7,418 bases of DNA, taken from positions 1 to 7,418 of the forward strand of contig CAKROE010000108.1 in the NCBI GenBank assembly GCA_934371915.1, read 5' to 3'. Below are positions 1-6,144 of the stretch, piece after piece. Under the pieces are notes generated by a model. That model was not told where the DNA came from, ran no database searches, and saw only the letters and a list, made by a program, of their open reading frames with translations. Origin of the DNA: an uncultured Blautia sp. Its GTDB lineage: Bacteria; Bacillota; Clostridia; Lachnospirales; Lachnospiraceae. Both the position numbers and the translations under genes were made by a program. Positions within the stretch are counted from its first letter, which is position 1, and each line of letters begins with the position of its first letter.

Positions 1-1087
1 TGATAACTTCGATGATATCAATACCGAATTTCTTTGCAAAATCATAGTCACGCTGATCATGTGCCGGAACTGCCATGATTGCACCTGTACCATAGCCCAT
101 CATTACATAGTCTGCAATGTAGATCGGAATCTTCTTACCGTTGACAGGGTTGATACCTTCCAGTCCCTGAATACGCACACCGGTCTTGTCTTTGACAAGC
201 TGTGTTCTCTCGAATTCGGTTTTCTTTGCACATTCATTACGATATGCAGTGATCTCGTCCATGTTAGCGACTTTGTCTTTATATTTGTCGATGATCGGAT
301 GTTCCGGAGCGATTACCATAAAAGTAACACCGAACAGGGTATCCGGTCTGGTTGTATAGATTTCAAGTTTTTCGTCAATGCCATCAATGTCAAAGTTTAC
401 GAATGCACCCTTTGATTTGCCGATCCAGTGAATCTGCTGTTGTTTTACATTGTCCGGATAATCAACATCTTTCAGACCTTCCAGAAGCTTATCTGCATAC
501 TGGGTGATCCTTAAATACCATACATCTTTGGATTTCTGAACAACATCGCTGTGGCAGATATCACATTTACCGCCCTGGCTGTCTTCATTGGAAAGGACTA
601 CTTTACAGTGCGGGCAGTAATTAACCAGTGTTCTGTCTCTGAATACAAGACCTTTTTCGAACATTTTCAGGAAAATCCACTGTGTCCATTTGTAGTAGTC
701 TTCATCTGTTGTATCGATCACACGGTTCCAGTCAAAAGAAAATCCAACTTTCTTTAACTGGTTGGAGAATTTCTTGATGTTCTCGTCAGTGATGATACGT
801 GGATGTGTACCGGTCTTTACGGCATAATTCTCAGTAGGAAGACCGAATGCATCAAATCCGATCGGGAAAAGTACATTGTATCCTTCCATACGACGTTTAC
901 GTGAAATAACCTCAAGGCTTGAATATGCTTTGATGTGACCGACATGCATACCGGCACCACTTGGATATGGGAATTCTACAAGACCATAGAATTTTGGCTT
1001 GTCGCTGTTGTCTTTGGCTTCGAAGACTTTGCTTTCTTCCCATTTTGCCTGCCACTTGGGCTCGATCTTTTTAAACATGTATTTCAT
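1..1087 (-). CDS. leuS: Leucyl-tRNA synthetase, N-terminal 362 residues (partial, continues past left edge)
   Basis: Class I aminoacyl-tRNA synthetase that charges tRNA-Leu with leucine in the cytoplasm and hydrolyses mischarged products. Visible features are the FPYPSG segment followed by the HIGH-type motif HVGH at residues 48-51, then FDAFGLPTENYAVKTGTHP (about 78-96). A zinc-finger-like module follows, with Cys pairs at 158/161 and 175/178. The CP1 editing domain has the threonine-rich TTRPDT (245-250) and GYGTGAIMAVPAHDQRDYDFA (about 331-351), whose D347 matches the editing aspartate by motif alignment. About 45% of a usual 800-residue enzyme is present; the KMSKS motif and anticodon-binding domain lie outside the window. 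The start ATG (1087-1085) has GGAGG 10 nt upstream. A second ATG three codons in (1078) would be 19 nt away, so the first is preferred. The HIGH-region wording (HVGHIKAYSSLEV) differs from the common bacterial form (HVGHPEGYTATD), a divergent subtype. Family assignment is very secure. Confidence 0.97.
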   Translation of the reverse strand, partial: MKYMFKKIEPKWQAKWEESKVFEAKDNSDKPKFYGLVEFPYPSGAGMHVGHIKAYSSLEVISRKRRMEGYNVLFPIGFDAFGLPTENYAVKTGTHPRIITDENIKKFSNQLKKVGFSFDWNRVIDTTDEDYYKWTQWIFLKMFEKGLVFRDRTLVNYCPHCKVVLSNEDSQGGKCDICHSDVVQKSKDVWYLRITQYADKLLEGLKDVDYPDNVKQQQIHWIGKSKGAFVNFDIDGIDEKLEIYTTRPDTLFGVTFMVIAPEHPIIDKYKDKVANMDEITAYRNECAKKTEFERTQLVKDKTGVRIQGLEGINPVNGKKIPIYIADYVMMGYGTGAIMAVPAHDQRDYDFAKKFGIDIIEVI

Positions 1088-1123
1088 TTCTATGTTTCCT
1101 CCAACATTGTTATCTAAAAATCA

Positions 1124-1152
1124 ATTCTAATTCAATACGTTCCGTTTGTCAA
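1124..1152 (-). promoter_or_regulatory. Sigma-A promoter of leuS
   Basis: On the minus strand, a perfect -35 TTGACA (1152-1147) is separated by exactly 17 bp from a -10 TAGAAT (1129-1124). Transcription would start near 1117, giving a leader of about 30 nt that contains the GGAGG of leuS (1102-1098). Such a short leader leaves no room for a T-box or other riboswitch downstream of this promoter, so leuS appears to be expressed from a simple promoter. This is sequence inference; no start site has been mapped. Confidence 0.8.
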
Positions 1153-1253
1153 TGCTTCTGTTGCGGTACCGGAGAGGCGTCGTGTCATCTGTGATAGACT
1201 TTTCTGTTTCATCCAGCAGATGTCTCGCTCATAGCGCACTTTTTTATGCACCG
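1153..1253 (-). other. Unassigned intergenic segment with T-box-like words upstream of the leuS promoter
   Basis: About 100 bp between the terminator of the EF-G-like gene and the leuS -35 box holds no convincing ORF. On the minus strand it has CATCTG (1222-1217) able to pair with CAGATG (1191-1186) around a 25-nt loop. Further downstream it contains GGTACCGC (1171-1164), which matches the core of the T-box sequence (UGGNACCGCG). The word GCTGGATGAAAC just after the left arm is loosely like the stem I region of T-box leaders. However, no specifier loop or terminator/antiterminator pair can be drawn, and the leuS promoter lies downstream of it. It may be a decayed leader, a small RNA, or chance. 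Confidence 0.2.
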
Positions 1254-1289
1254 AAAAGCCCTTCACCTCAATTTAAAGTGAAGGGCTTT
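1254..1289 (-). terminator. Intrinsic terminator of the EF-G-like gene
   Basis: A perfect 12-bp inverted repeat is present (AAAGCCCTTCAC / GTGAAGGGCTTT) with an 11-nt loop. It lies 28 bp past the stop codon of the leftward EF-G-like gene. Read leftward the hairpin ends in only four T residues, three of them inside the stem, so the U-tract is short. Position, perfect stem and the separate promoter of the next gene all fit a terminator. Confidence 0.72.
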
Positions 1290-1317
1290 CTATGTGATTT
1301 GAGTTTACAGATGCAGA

Positions 1318-3405
1318 TTATTCAGCAGCATCAACTTTACTTGCTCTTGCTTCGATTTCTTTTGCCTGGATATCACTCGGAGCCTGTTCATAACGGGCAA
1401 ATTCATAAGAGAAGTCTCCGCTTCCGCCGGTCATGGAACGAAGCGTTGTAGAATATCCGTAAATCTCAAGCTGCGGAACATCGGCTTCAATGATGGTATT
1501 ACCTTCGTGATCCGGATTCATGCCGAGTACACGGCCACGACGTTTGTTCAGGTCACCCATAACATCACCTGTATATTTATCCGGAACGATTACCTTCATG
1601 GAAACAATTGGCTCAAGAAGTACAGGAGATGCATCCATGAAACCTTTCTTGAAGGCAAGGATCGTTGCCATCTTAAATGCCATTTCTGAAGAATCAACCG
1701 GATGGAAAGATCCATCATAAAGAGTAGCTTTTACGCCAACTACCGGATATGCAGCCAGAGGTCCTTTCTGAACGCATTCCTGCAGACCTTTTTCGACAGC
1801 CGGGAAGTAGTTCTTTGGTACAGCACCACCAACTACTACCTGTTCAAATACATATGGAGTCTCCAGATCACCGGATGGTTCAAAACACATCTTAACATGT
1901 CCGTACTGTCCATGTCCGCCGGACTGCTTCTTATGTTTGCCTTCTACGTCAGAGTTTTTACGGATGGTTTCGCGGAAAGCAACCTTCGGTTTGGAAAGTT
2001 CAATCTCTACTTTGTAGCGCTCTTTCAGTTTGCTGACTACGATGTCAAGATGCTGATCACCCATACCATAAAGGAGTGTCTGTCTGTTGGCTGAATCATT
2101 CACTACACGGAGGGTTTTATCCTCGCTTGCCATTTTTGCAAGAGACTGTGAAATCTTGTCTTCGTCACCTTTCTTGACAGCTTTGTATCTCTTATAGGTA
2201 TATGGTGTAGAGATTACTGCTTTCGGATAAAGAACCGGTGCAGTTTTAGCTGCAAGGCTGTCACCTGTCTGCACGCTTGCAAGCTTGGCAATCGCGCCGA
2301 TATCGCCTGCGTGAAGCTCCGGAACTTCGATCGGTTTGGAGCCTTCGAGTACATACAGTTTGTTCAGACGTTCTTCAACACCCTTTTCTACGTTGAGCAG
2401 AGTATCATCGGATTTGATAACACCGGATGCAACCTTAATAAGAGAATATTTGCCGAGGAACGGATCTGCGATCGTCTTCCATACATATGCAGATTTTGTT
2501 TTTGCAAAATCATAATTGGCTTCAAAAATTTCATTGGTCTTCTGGGAAATACCGTTGCAGGAACGTTTGTCCGGGCTCGGGAAATATCCGCAGATATCAT
2601 CCAGAAGGTTGGATACACCACGAAGATTGATCGGGGAACCCATGCATACCGGAACGATGCTTGCGTCCTGTACATTTGTTGCAAGTGCTGCGGAAACTTC
2701 TGTTACGGAGAACTCATCTCCTTCGAAGTAACGATCCATAAATTCTTCGCTGGTCTCTGCTACAGATTCCATAAGGATATCATGGTATTTCTCCAGATAT
2801 TCATCCAGGTATTCCGGAACATCACATGGTTCCTTGCCTGCTTTGTCAATATATTTACGACCTGCCTGTTTGACAACATTTACGTAACCGACAAATTTAC
2901 CGTCTTCACGGATCGGGAAATGAAGCGGTGCGATTTTTTTGCCATAAAGTTCGGTCAGTTCTTCTACTACTTTTCGATAGCTGACGTCATCCACATCCAT
3001 GTCTGTTACGAAGAACATACGCGGAAGTTTATATTTTTCACAGAGGTTCCATGCTTTCTGAGTACCTACCTGTACACCGGCTTTACCGGATACAACGATG
3101 ATTGCGGCATCTGCTGCGCTGACAGCCTCTTCTACTTCACCCACAAAATCAAAATATCCCGGTGTGTCAAGTACATTGACTTTTACTTTATCCCATGGTA
3201 CCGGAATCAAAGTAGTCGAAACAGAAAAATGTCTTTTGATCTCTTCTTTATCAAAATCACTAACGGTATTTCCATCCTCTACTCTGCCAAGGCGGTTAGT
3301 CATTCCTGCCAGATAAGCCATTGCCTCTGCTAATGTGGTCTTTCCGGATCCCCCATGACCTAAAAGAACCACATTGCGGATTCGGTCAGTTCTATAAACG
3401 TCCAT
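1318..3405 (-). CDS. EF-G-like translation factor (EF-G2-type paralogue) with altered GTPase motifs
   Basis: A 695-residue translational GTPase-family protein with the full EF-G layout, acting if functional at the ribosomal A site. The G domain (about 1-290) has the P-loop GHGGSGKT at 16-23 and G3 DTPGYFDF at 80-87. The G4 position reads FVTDMD (132-137) instead of the usual FVNKMD. Domain II is about 300-390, domain III about 395-470, and domain IV about 475-595 with SGGHGQYGHV (495-504) and the tip loop FHPVDSSE (567-574). Domain V is about 600-680. The usual catalytic His of DTPGH is Tyr84. GHGGSGKT and HGQYGH resemble the EF-G2 group rather than the main fusA product, though databases often label such genes fusA. 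AGGGAGG lies 8 nt before the ATG. The gene is monocistronic, with its own promoter and terminator, and is not beside rpsL/rpsG/tuf. Canonical translocation, a specialised paralogue role, or another ribosome-associated role are all possible. Confidence 0.92.
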   Translation of the reverse strand: MDVYRTDRIRNVVLLGHGGSGKTTLAEAMAYLAGMTNRLGRVEDGNTVSDFDKEEIKRHFSVSTTLIPVPWDKVKVNVLDTPGYFDFVGEVEEAVSAADAAIIVVSGKAGVQVGTQKAWNLCEKYKLPRMFFVTDMDVDDVSYRKVVEELTELYGKKIAPLHFPIREDGKFVGYVNVVKQAGRKYIDKAGKEPCDVPEYLDEYLEKYHDILMESVAETSEEFMDRYFEGDEFSVTEVSAALATNVQDASIVPVCMGSPINLRGVSNLLDDICGYFPSPDKRSCNGISQKTNEIFEANYDFAKTKSAYVWKTIADPFLGKYSLIKVASGVIKSDDTLLNVEKGVEERLNKLYVLEGSKPIEVPELHAGDIGAIAKLASVQTGDSLAAKTAPVLYPKAVISTPYTYKRYKAVKKGDEDKISQSLAKMASEDKTLRVVNDSANRQTLLYGMGDQHLDIVVSKLKERYKVEIELSKPKVAFRETIRKNSDVEGKHKKQSGGHGQYGHVKMCFEPSGDLETPYVFEQVVVGGAVPKNYFPAVEKGLQECVQKGPLAAYPVVGVKATLYDGSFHPVDSSEMAFKMATILAFKKGFMDASPVLLEPIVSMKVIVPDKYTGDVMGDLNKRRGRVLGMNPDHEGNTIIEADVPQLEIYGYSTTLRSMTGGSGDFSYEFARYEQAPSDIQAKEIEARASKVDAAE

Positions 3406-3439
3406 ATGTAATACCTCCCTGTTTGTCTAATATGTTCAT

Positions 3440-3468
3440 ATTTTACTAAAAATTCTTGCACTTTTCAA
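3440..3468 (-). promoter_or_regulatory. Sigma-A promoter of the EF-G-like gene
   Basis: On the minus strand, TTGAAA (3468-3463) and TAAAAT (3445-3440) are separated by 17 bp, in an AT-rich stretch. The predicted start near 3433 gives a leader of roughly 28 nt ending in the AGGGAGG ribosome binding site (3420-3414). It faces away from the tyrA promoter, about 80 bp distant. Confidence 0.75.
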
Positions 3469-3476
3469 GTATTTTA

Positions 3477-3522
3477 TATAATTTTAACAACATTTTTTAT
3501 TCGAATTGTGTATAATTTTAAC
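3477..3522. repeat. Pair of 12-bp direct repeats between divergent promoters
   Basis: TATAATTTTAAC occurs at 3477-3488 and again, identical, at 3511-3522, 34 bp start to start. Both copies lie between the two divergent promoters. The word is AT-rich, so chance is a real possibility. A regulator binding two spaced sites, or vestigial promoter elements (each copy starts with TATAAT), are alternatives. Confidence 0.4.
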
Positions 3523-3547
3523 GAATTTACCGATTTTATGGCTTTAT

Positions 3548-3576
3548 TTGACATTTATAGTATATTCTTTTAAAAT
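3548..3576 (+). promoter_or_regulatory. Sigma-A promoter of the tyrA-aroA operon
   Basis: A perfect -35 TTGACA (3548-3553) is followed after 17 bp by -10 TAAAAT (3571-3576). Initiation near 3583 would leave a leader of about 42 nt before the tyrA ATG. That is too short for a T-box or a classical leader-peptide attenuator, so no transcript-level tyrosine control is visible; enzyme-level control by the ACT domain is more likely. Confidence 0.8.
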
Positions 3577-3624
3577 AAGAACATAGTTTTTATTAATGTG
3601 ACTTGGGAAAGGATACAAAACATC

Positions 3625-4716
3625 ATGAAAACCATTGGTTTTATCGGGCTTGGCCTTATCGGAGGATCTATCGCAAAAACGATCCGCAAATTTCATCCAG
3701 ATTATCATATTCTGGCATACGCAAAACACAAAGAAACTCTGGCTGCAGCACTCAACTGTAATGCCATAGACGCTGTACTGGAAGAAAAGGATGAGCGATA
3801 CCGTACCTGCGATTATATTTTCCTCTGCGCACCGGTAGAATACAATATAGAATATCTGAAATACTTAAAGGATGTGATTTCTGATGACTGCATCATCACT
3901 GATGCCGGCAGCGTAAAAGGACCGATCCACAAAGCAGTTGAGGAGCTTGGTATGGAACACTGCTTCATAGGTGGTCATCCAATGGCAGGCTCTGAACAGT
4001 CCGGATTTGAACATTCTTCTGACCATCTGCTTGAGAATGCATATTATATACTGACTCCGGGCGGTGAAGTCCCGCTGGAAAAACTGACGGAATTTTCAGA
4101 ACTGATTGATTCGCTTGGTTCCATTCCGATGGTTCTTACTGCAGAAGAACATGATTTTATTACTGCAGGTGTCAGCCATCTTCCGCATATTATTGCTTCT
4201 TCTCTCGTTAATCTGGTCAATACGTTGGATAATGAAGCAGAATATATGAAAACGATCGCTGCCGGAGGTTTTCGCGACATTACAAGAATTGCTTCTTCTT
4301 CCCCGGTTATGTGGGAACAGATCTGCGTGGAAAACCACAAAAATATTTCCACAGTACTTGATGAGTACATCCGTATGCTGATCCAGATCCGTTGTTCTAT
4401 CGATAATCAGGAAGCAGAAAATCTTTACGATATGTTTGCCCGTTCCAAGGATTACCGTGATTCGATCGATGCAACATCCTCCGGTCTGATCAACAAGACT
4501 TATGTGTTGTATATCGATATCGTAGATGAAGCCGGTGGAATCGCAACGATTGCAACGATTCTTGCTATGGAAGACATCAGCATCAAGAACATCGGCATCA
4601 TTCATAACCGTGAATTTGGGCAGGGTGTCCTGAAAATCGAATTTTACGAAGAGGGTGCGATGCAGAAAGGCAGTGCACTTCTCAAAAAACGTAATTACAT
4701 TGTATATGAACGGTAG
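3625..4716 (+). CDS. tyrA: Prephenate dehydrogenase with C-terminal ACT domain
   Basis: Cytoplasmic enzyme that oxidatively decarboxylates prephenate to 4-hydroxyphenylpyruvate, the committed step to tyrosine. The 363-residue product, close to other Firmicutes TyrA proteins, opens with the Rossmann motif GLGLIGGS (8-15). TDAGSVKG (92-99), GGHPMAGSEQSG (116-127), SHLPH (184-188) and GGFRDITRIA (214-223) follow. S96, H118, H185 and R221 are the likely counterparts of the catalytic Ser, two His and Arg known from the Aquifex enzyme. The last 70 residues (about 293-363) form an ACT domain, usually the tyrosine-feedback module. ATG 3625 is chosen because the Rossmann strand starts at once and GGGAAAGGAT lies upstream; a GTG at 3598 would add nine residues without a Shine-Dalgarno. 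The end of beta-2 reads AYAKHKET with no acidic residue, so NADP use is possible. It is the first gene of an operon with aroA, 8 bp downstream. No chorismate mutase domain is present. Confidence 0.95.
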   Translation: MKTIGFIGLGLIGGSIAKTIRKFHPDYHILAYAKHKETLAAALNCNAIDAVLEEKDERYRTCDYIFLCAPVEYNIEYLKYLKDVISDDCIITDAGSVKGPIHKAVEELGMEHCFIGGHPMAGSEQSGFEHSSDHLLENAYYILTPGGEVPLEKLTEFSELIDSLGSIPMVLTAEEHDFITAGVSHLPHIIASSLVNLVNTLDNEAEYMKTIAAGGFRDITRIASSSPVMWEQICVENHKNISTVLDEYIRMLIQIRCSIDNQEAENLYDMFARSKDYRDSIDATSSGLINKTYVLYIDIVDEAGGIATIATILAMEDISIKNIGIIHNREFGQGVLKIEFYEEGAMQKGSALLKKRNYIVYER

Positions 4717-4724
4717 GTAATCAT

Positions 4725-5999
4725 ATGGAAATCAAAAAACAGACCAATTTAAGAGGTACGCTGACGGTACCGGGGGATAAATCCATCTCTCACCGTGCAG
4801 TTATGTTTGGCTCTCTTGCAAAAGGAACTACTCGTATTTCACATTTTCTGGAAGGTGCTGATTGTCTGTCAACAATTGCATGCTTTCGCAAAATGGGTAT
4901 TGATATCGAACGAAATGCTTCTGAGATTCTGGTACACGGTAAGGGCCTTCACGGTCTTTCTGCTCCGGATGGTATTCTGGATGTGGGCAACAGTGGTACA
5001 ACGACCCGCCTGATCTCAGGTATTCTTGCCGGACAGAACTTTATTTCAGAACTGGATGGTGACGATTCTATTCGAACCCGTCCGATGAAAAGAATCATGA
5101 CACCGCTTACATCTATGGGTGCGGATATCGTAAGCAAATGCGACAATGGCTGTGCACCGCTTGTTATTCACGGAAAAATGCTTCACGGAATCCATTATGA
5201 TTCACCGGTTGCTTCCGCACAGGTGAAATCCTGTGTACTTCTTGCAGGTATGTATGCGGATGGCATTACAAGTGTTACGGAACCGTTTCTTTCCCGTAAT
5301 CATACAGAAATCATGCTGAATTATTTTGGCGCAAAAGTTACTTCTGAAGGAACAACTGCTTCTATCGTGCCGGAACCGACACTGAACGGACGTGAGATTC
5401 AGGTACCGGGAGATATTTCCTCCGCTGCTTATTTCATAGCAGCCGGACTTCTTACTCCGGACAGTGAGATTCTTCTGAAAAATGTGGGCATCAATCCGAC
5501 CAGGGCCGGAATCCTCAAAGTCTGCATGGATATGGGCGCCGATATTACACTTCTTAATGAAAGTACGCAGGGCGAGCCGACAGCGGACCTTCTTATCCGC
5601 ACCAGCAGTCTGAAGGGAACAACAATTGAAGGCGGAATCATCCCGACTCTGATCGATGAGATTCCGATGATCGCAGTTATGGCAGCGTTTGCTGATGGTA
5701 CAACGGTTATTCGAGATGCCCAGGAACTGAAAGTCAAAGAATCTGACCGTATCACAGTTATGGTTGACAACCTGAAACGTATGGGTGCCGACATTGAAGG
5801 TACTGAGGATGGGATGATCATTCACGGCGGCAGACCACTGCATGGTGCAACCATTGATTCTCATCTGGATCATCGTGTGGCAATGTCCTTTGCAGTTGCA
5901 GGTACGATCTGTGACGGTACGGTGGATATCCTGAACGGGGATTGTGTAAAGATTTCTTATCCGGAATTTTATAATGATCTTTATAGTTTAAGCAAATAA
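4725..5999 (+). CDS. aroA: 3-phosphoshikimate 1-carboxyvinyltransferase (EPSP synthase, class II type)
   Basis: Transfers the enolpyruvyl group of PEP to shikimate-3-phosphate, the sixth step of the shikimate pathway leading to chorismate. The 424-residue length is normal. Substrate-binding motifs are VPGDKSISHR (15-24, with K19, S20 and R24), DVGNSGTTTR (86-95), RTRPM (117-121) and SAQVK (164-168). The catalytic set is visible as D311 in LIDEIP, E339 in KVKESDR, the DHR motif (382-384) and K409 before SYPEF. RNHTE (191-195), SAQVK, GDKS and NPTR (257-260) together form the signature of class II EPSP synthases. The Gly corresponding to E. coli G96 is kept (G91), while A95 and P101 are replaced by Ser and Leu, as in Bacillus-type enzymes. 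The ATG lies 8 bp after the tyrA stop. The only ribosome-binding candidate is a weak TAGG overlapping that stop, so translation is probably coupled to tyrA. Confidence 0.97.
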   Translation: MEIKKQTNLRGTLTVPGDKSISHRAVMFGSLAKGTTRISHFLEGADCLSTIACFRKMGIDIERNASEILVHGKGLHGLSAPDGILDVGNSGTTTRLISGILAGQNFISELDGDDSIRTRPMKRIMTPLTSMGADIVSKCDNGCAPLVIHGKMLHGIHYDSPVASAQVKSCVLLAGMYADGITSVTEPFLSRNHTEIMLNYFGAKVTSEGTTASIVPEPTLNGREIQVPGDISSAAYFIAAGLLTPDSEILLKNVGINPTRAGILKVCMDMGADITLLNESTQGEPTADLLIRTSSLKGTTIEGGIIPTLIDEIPMIAVMAAFADGTTVIRDAQELKVKESDRITVMVDNLKRMGADIEGTEDGMIIHGGRPLHGATIDSHLDHRVAMSFAVAGTICDGTVDILNGDCVKISYPEFYNDLYSLSK

Positions 6000-6015
6000 T
6001 AAAATGAGAATATAG

Positions 6016-6051
6016 CCTGTCATTGCATGAAAATGTGATGACAGGTTTTTT
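6016..6051 (+). terminator. Intrinsic terminator of the tyrA-aroA operon
   Basis: CCTGTCAT (6016-6023) pairs perfectly with ATGACAGG (6038-6045). The stem can be extended inward by four more pairs, two of them G-T wobbles, to a six-base loop. Six T residues follow immediately (6046-6051). It starts 17 bp after the aroA stop and is a textbook rho-independent terminator. Confidence 0.9.
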
Positions 6052-6144
6052 ATGTTTCAAAATGTATACTCTCCTGCCTCAGAAGACATCCTAAAAATAA
6101 ACCCAAAGATCGGTTTCTATTGTATTAAAGTACAGGAGGTATCT

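Noticed and set aside
1229..1246. Plus-strand mini-hairpin (CGCT/AGCG) followed by TTTTTT, as a terminator of a rightward small RNA
   Set aside because: The stem is only 4 bp with a 3-nt loop, two bases separate it from the T-run, and no rightward promoter is visible upstream.
1146..1451. A 101-codon plus-strand open frame spanning the leuS/EF-G-like intergenic region
   Set aside because: It overlaps the leuS -35 box, runs through the terminator hairpin and the C-terminal coding region of the EF-G-like gene, and has no plausible ribosome binding site.
2311..3333. A 340-codon open frame on the plus strand inside the EF-G-like gene
   Set aside because: It lies fully antisense to a 695-residue protein with clear conserved motifs. 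Its translation is Phe/Cys/Ile-rich with no family resemblance, and no ribosome binding site or promoter serves it.
3507..3516. TATAAT at 3511 as an extended -10 promoter for tyrA
   Set aside because: No -35 match lies 16-18 bp upstream and the TG is not at the extended -10 position. The TTGACA-17-TAAAAT promoter at 3548-3576 is far better.
3598..3624. GTG at 3598 as an upstream start for TyrA
   Set aside because: It adds nine residues before the Rossmann strand, has no Shine-Dalgarno, and sits only about 15 nt after the predicted transcript start. ATG 3625 fits the family better.
5202..5873. A 223-codon open frame on the minus strand inside aroA
   Set aside because: It is antisense to a well-conserved EPSP synthase, and its translation shows no recognisable domain.
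6099..6116. AAACC/GGTTT hairpin in the ldhA leader as a riboswitch element
   Set aside because: The stem is a single 5-bp helix with an 8-nt loop and no further conserved structure.
6121..6134. TGTA-N6-TACA inverted repeat before ldhA as an operator
   Set aside because: The arms are only 4 bp and do not match the clostridial Rex consensus, so chance is the simpler explanation.
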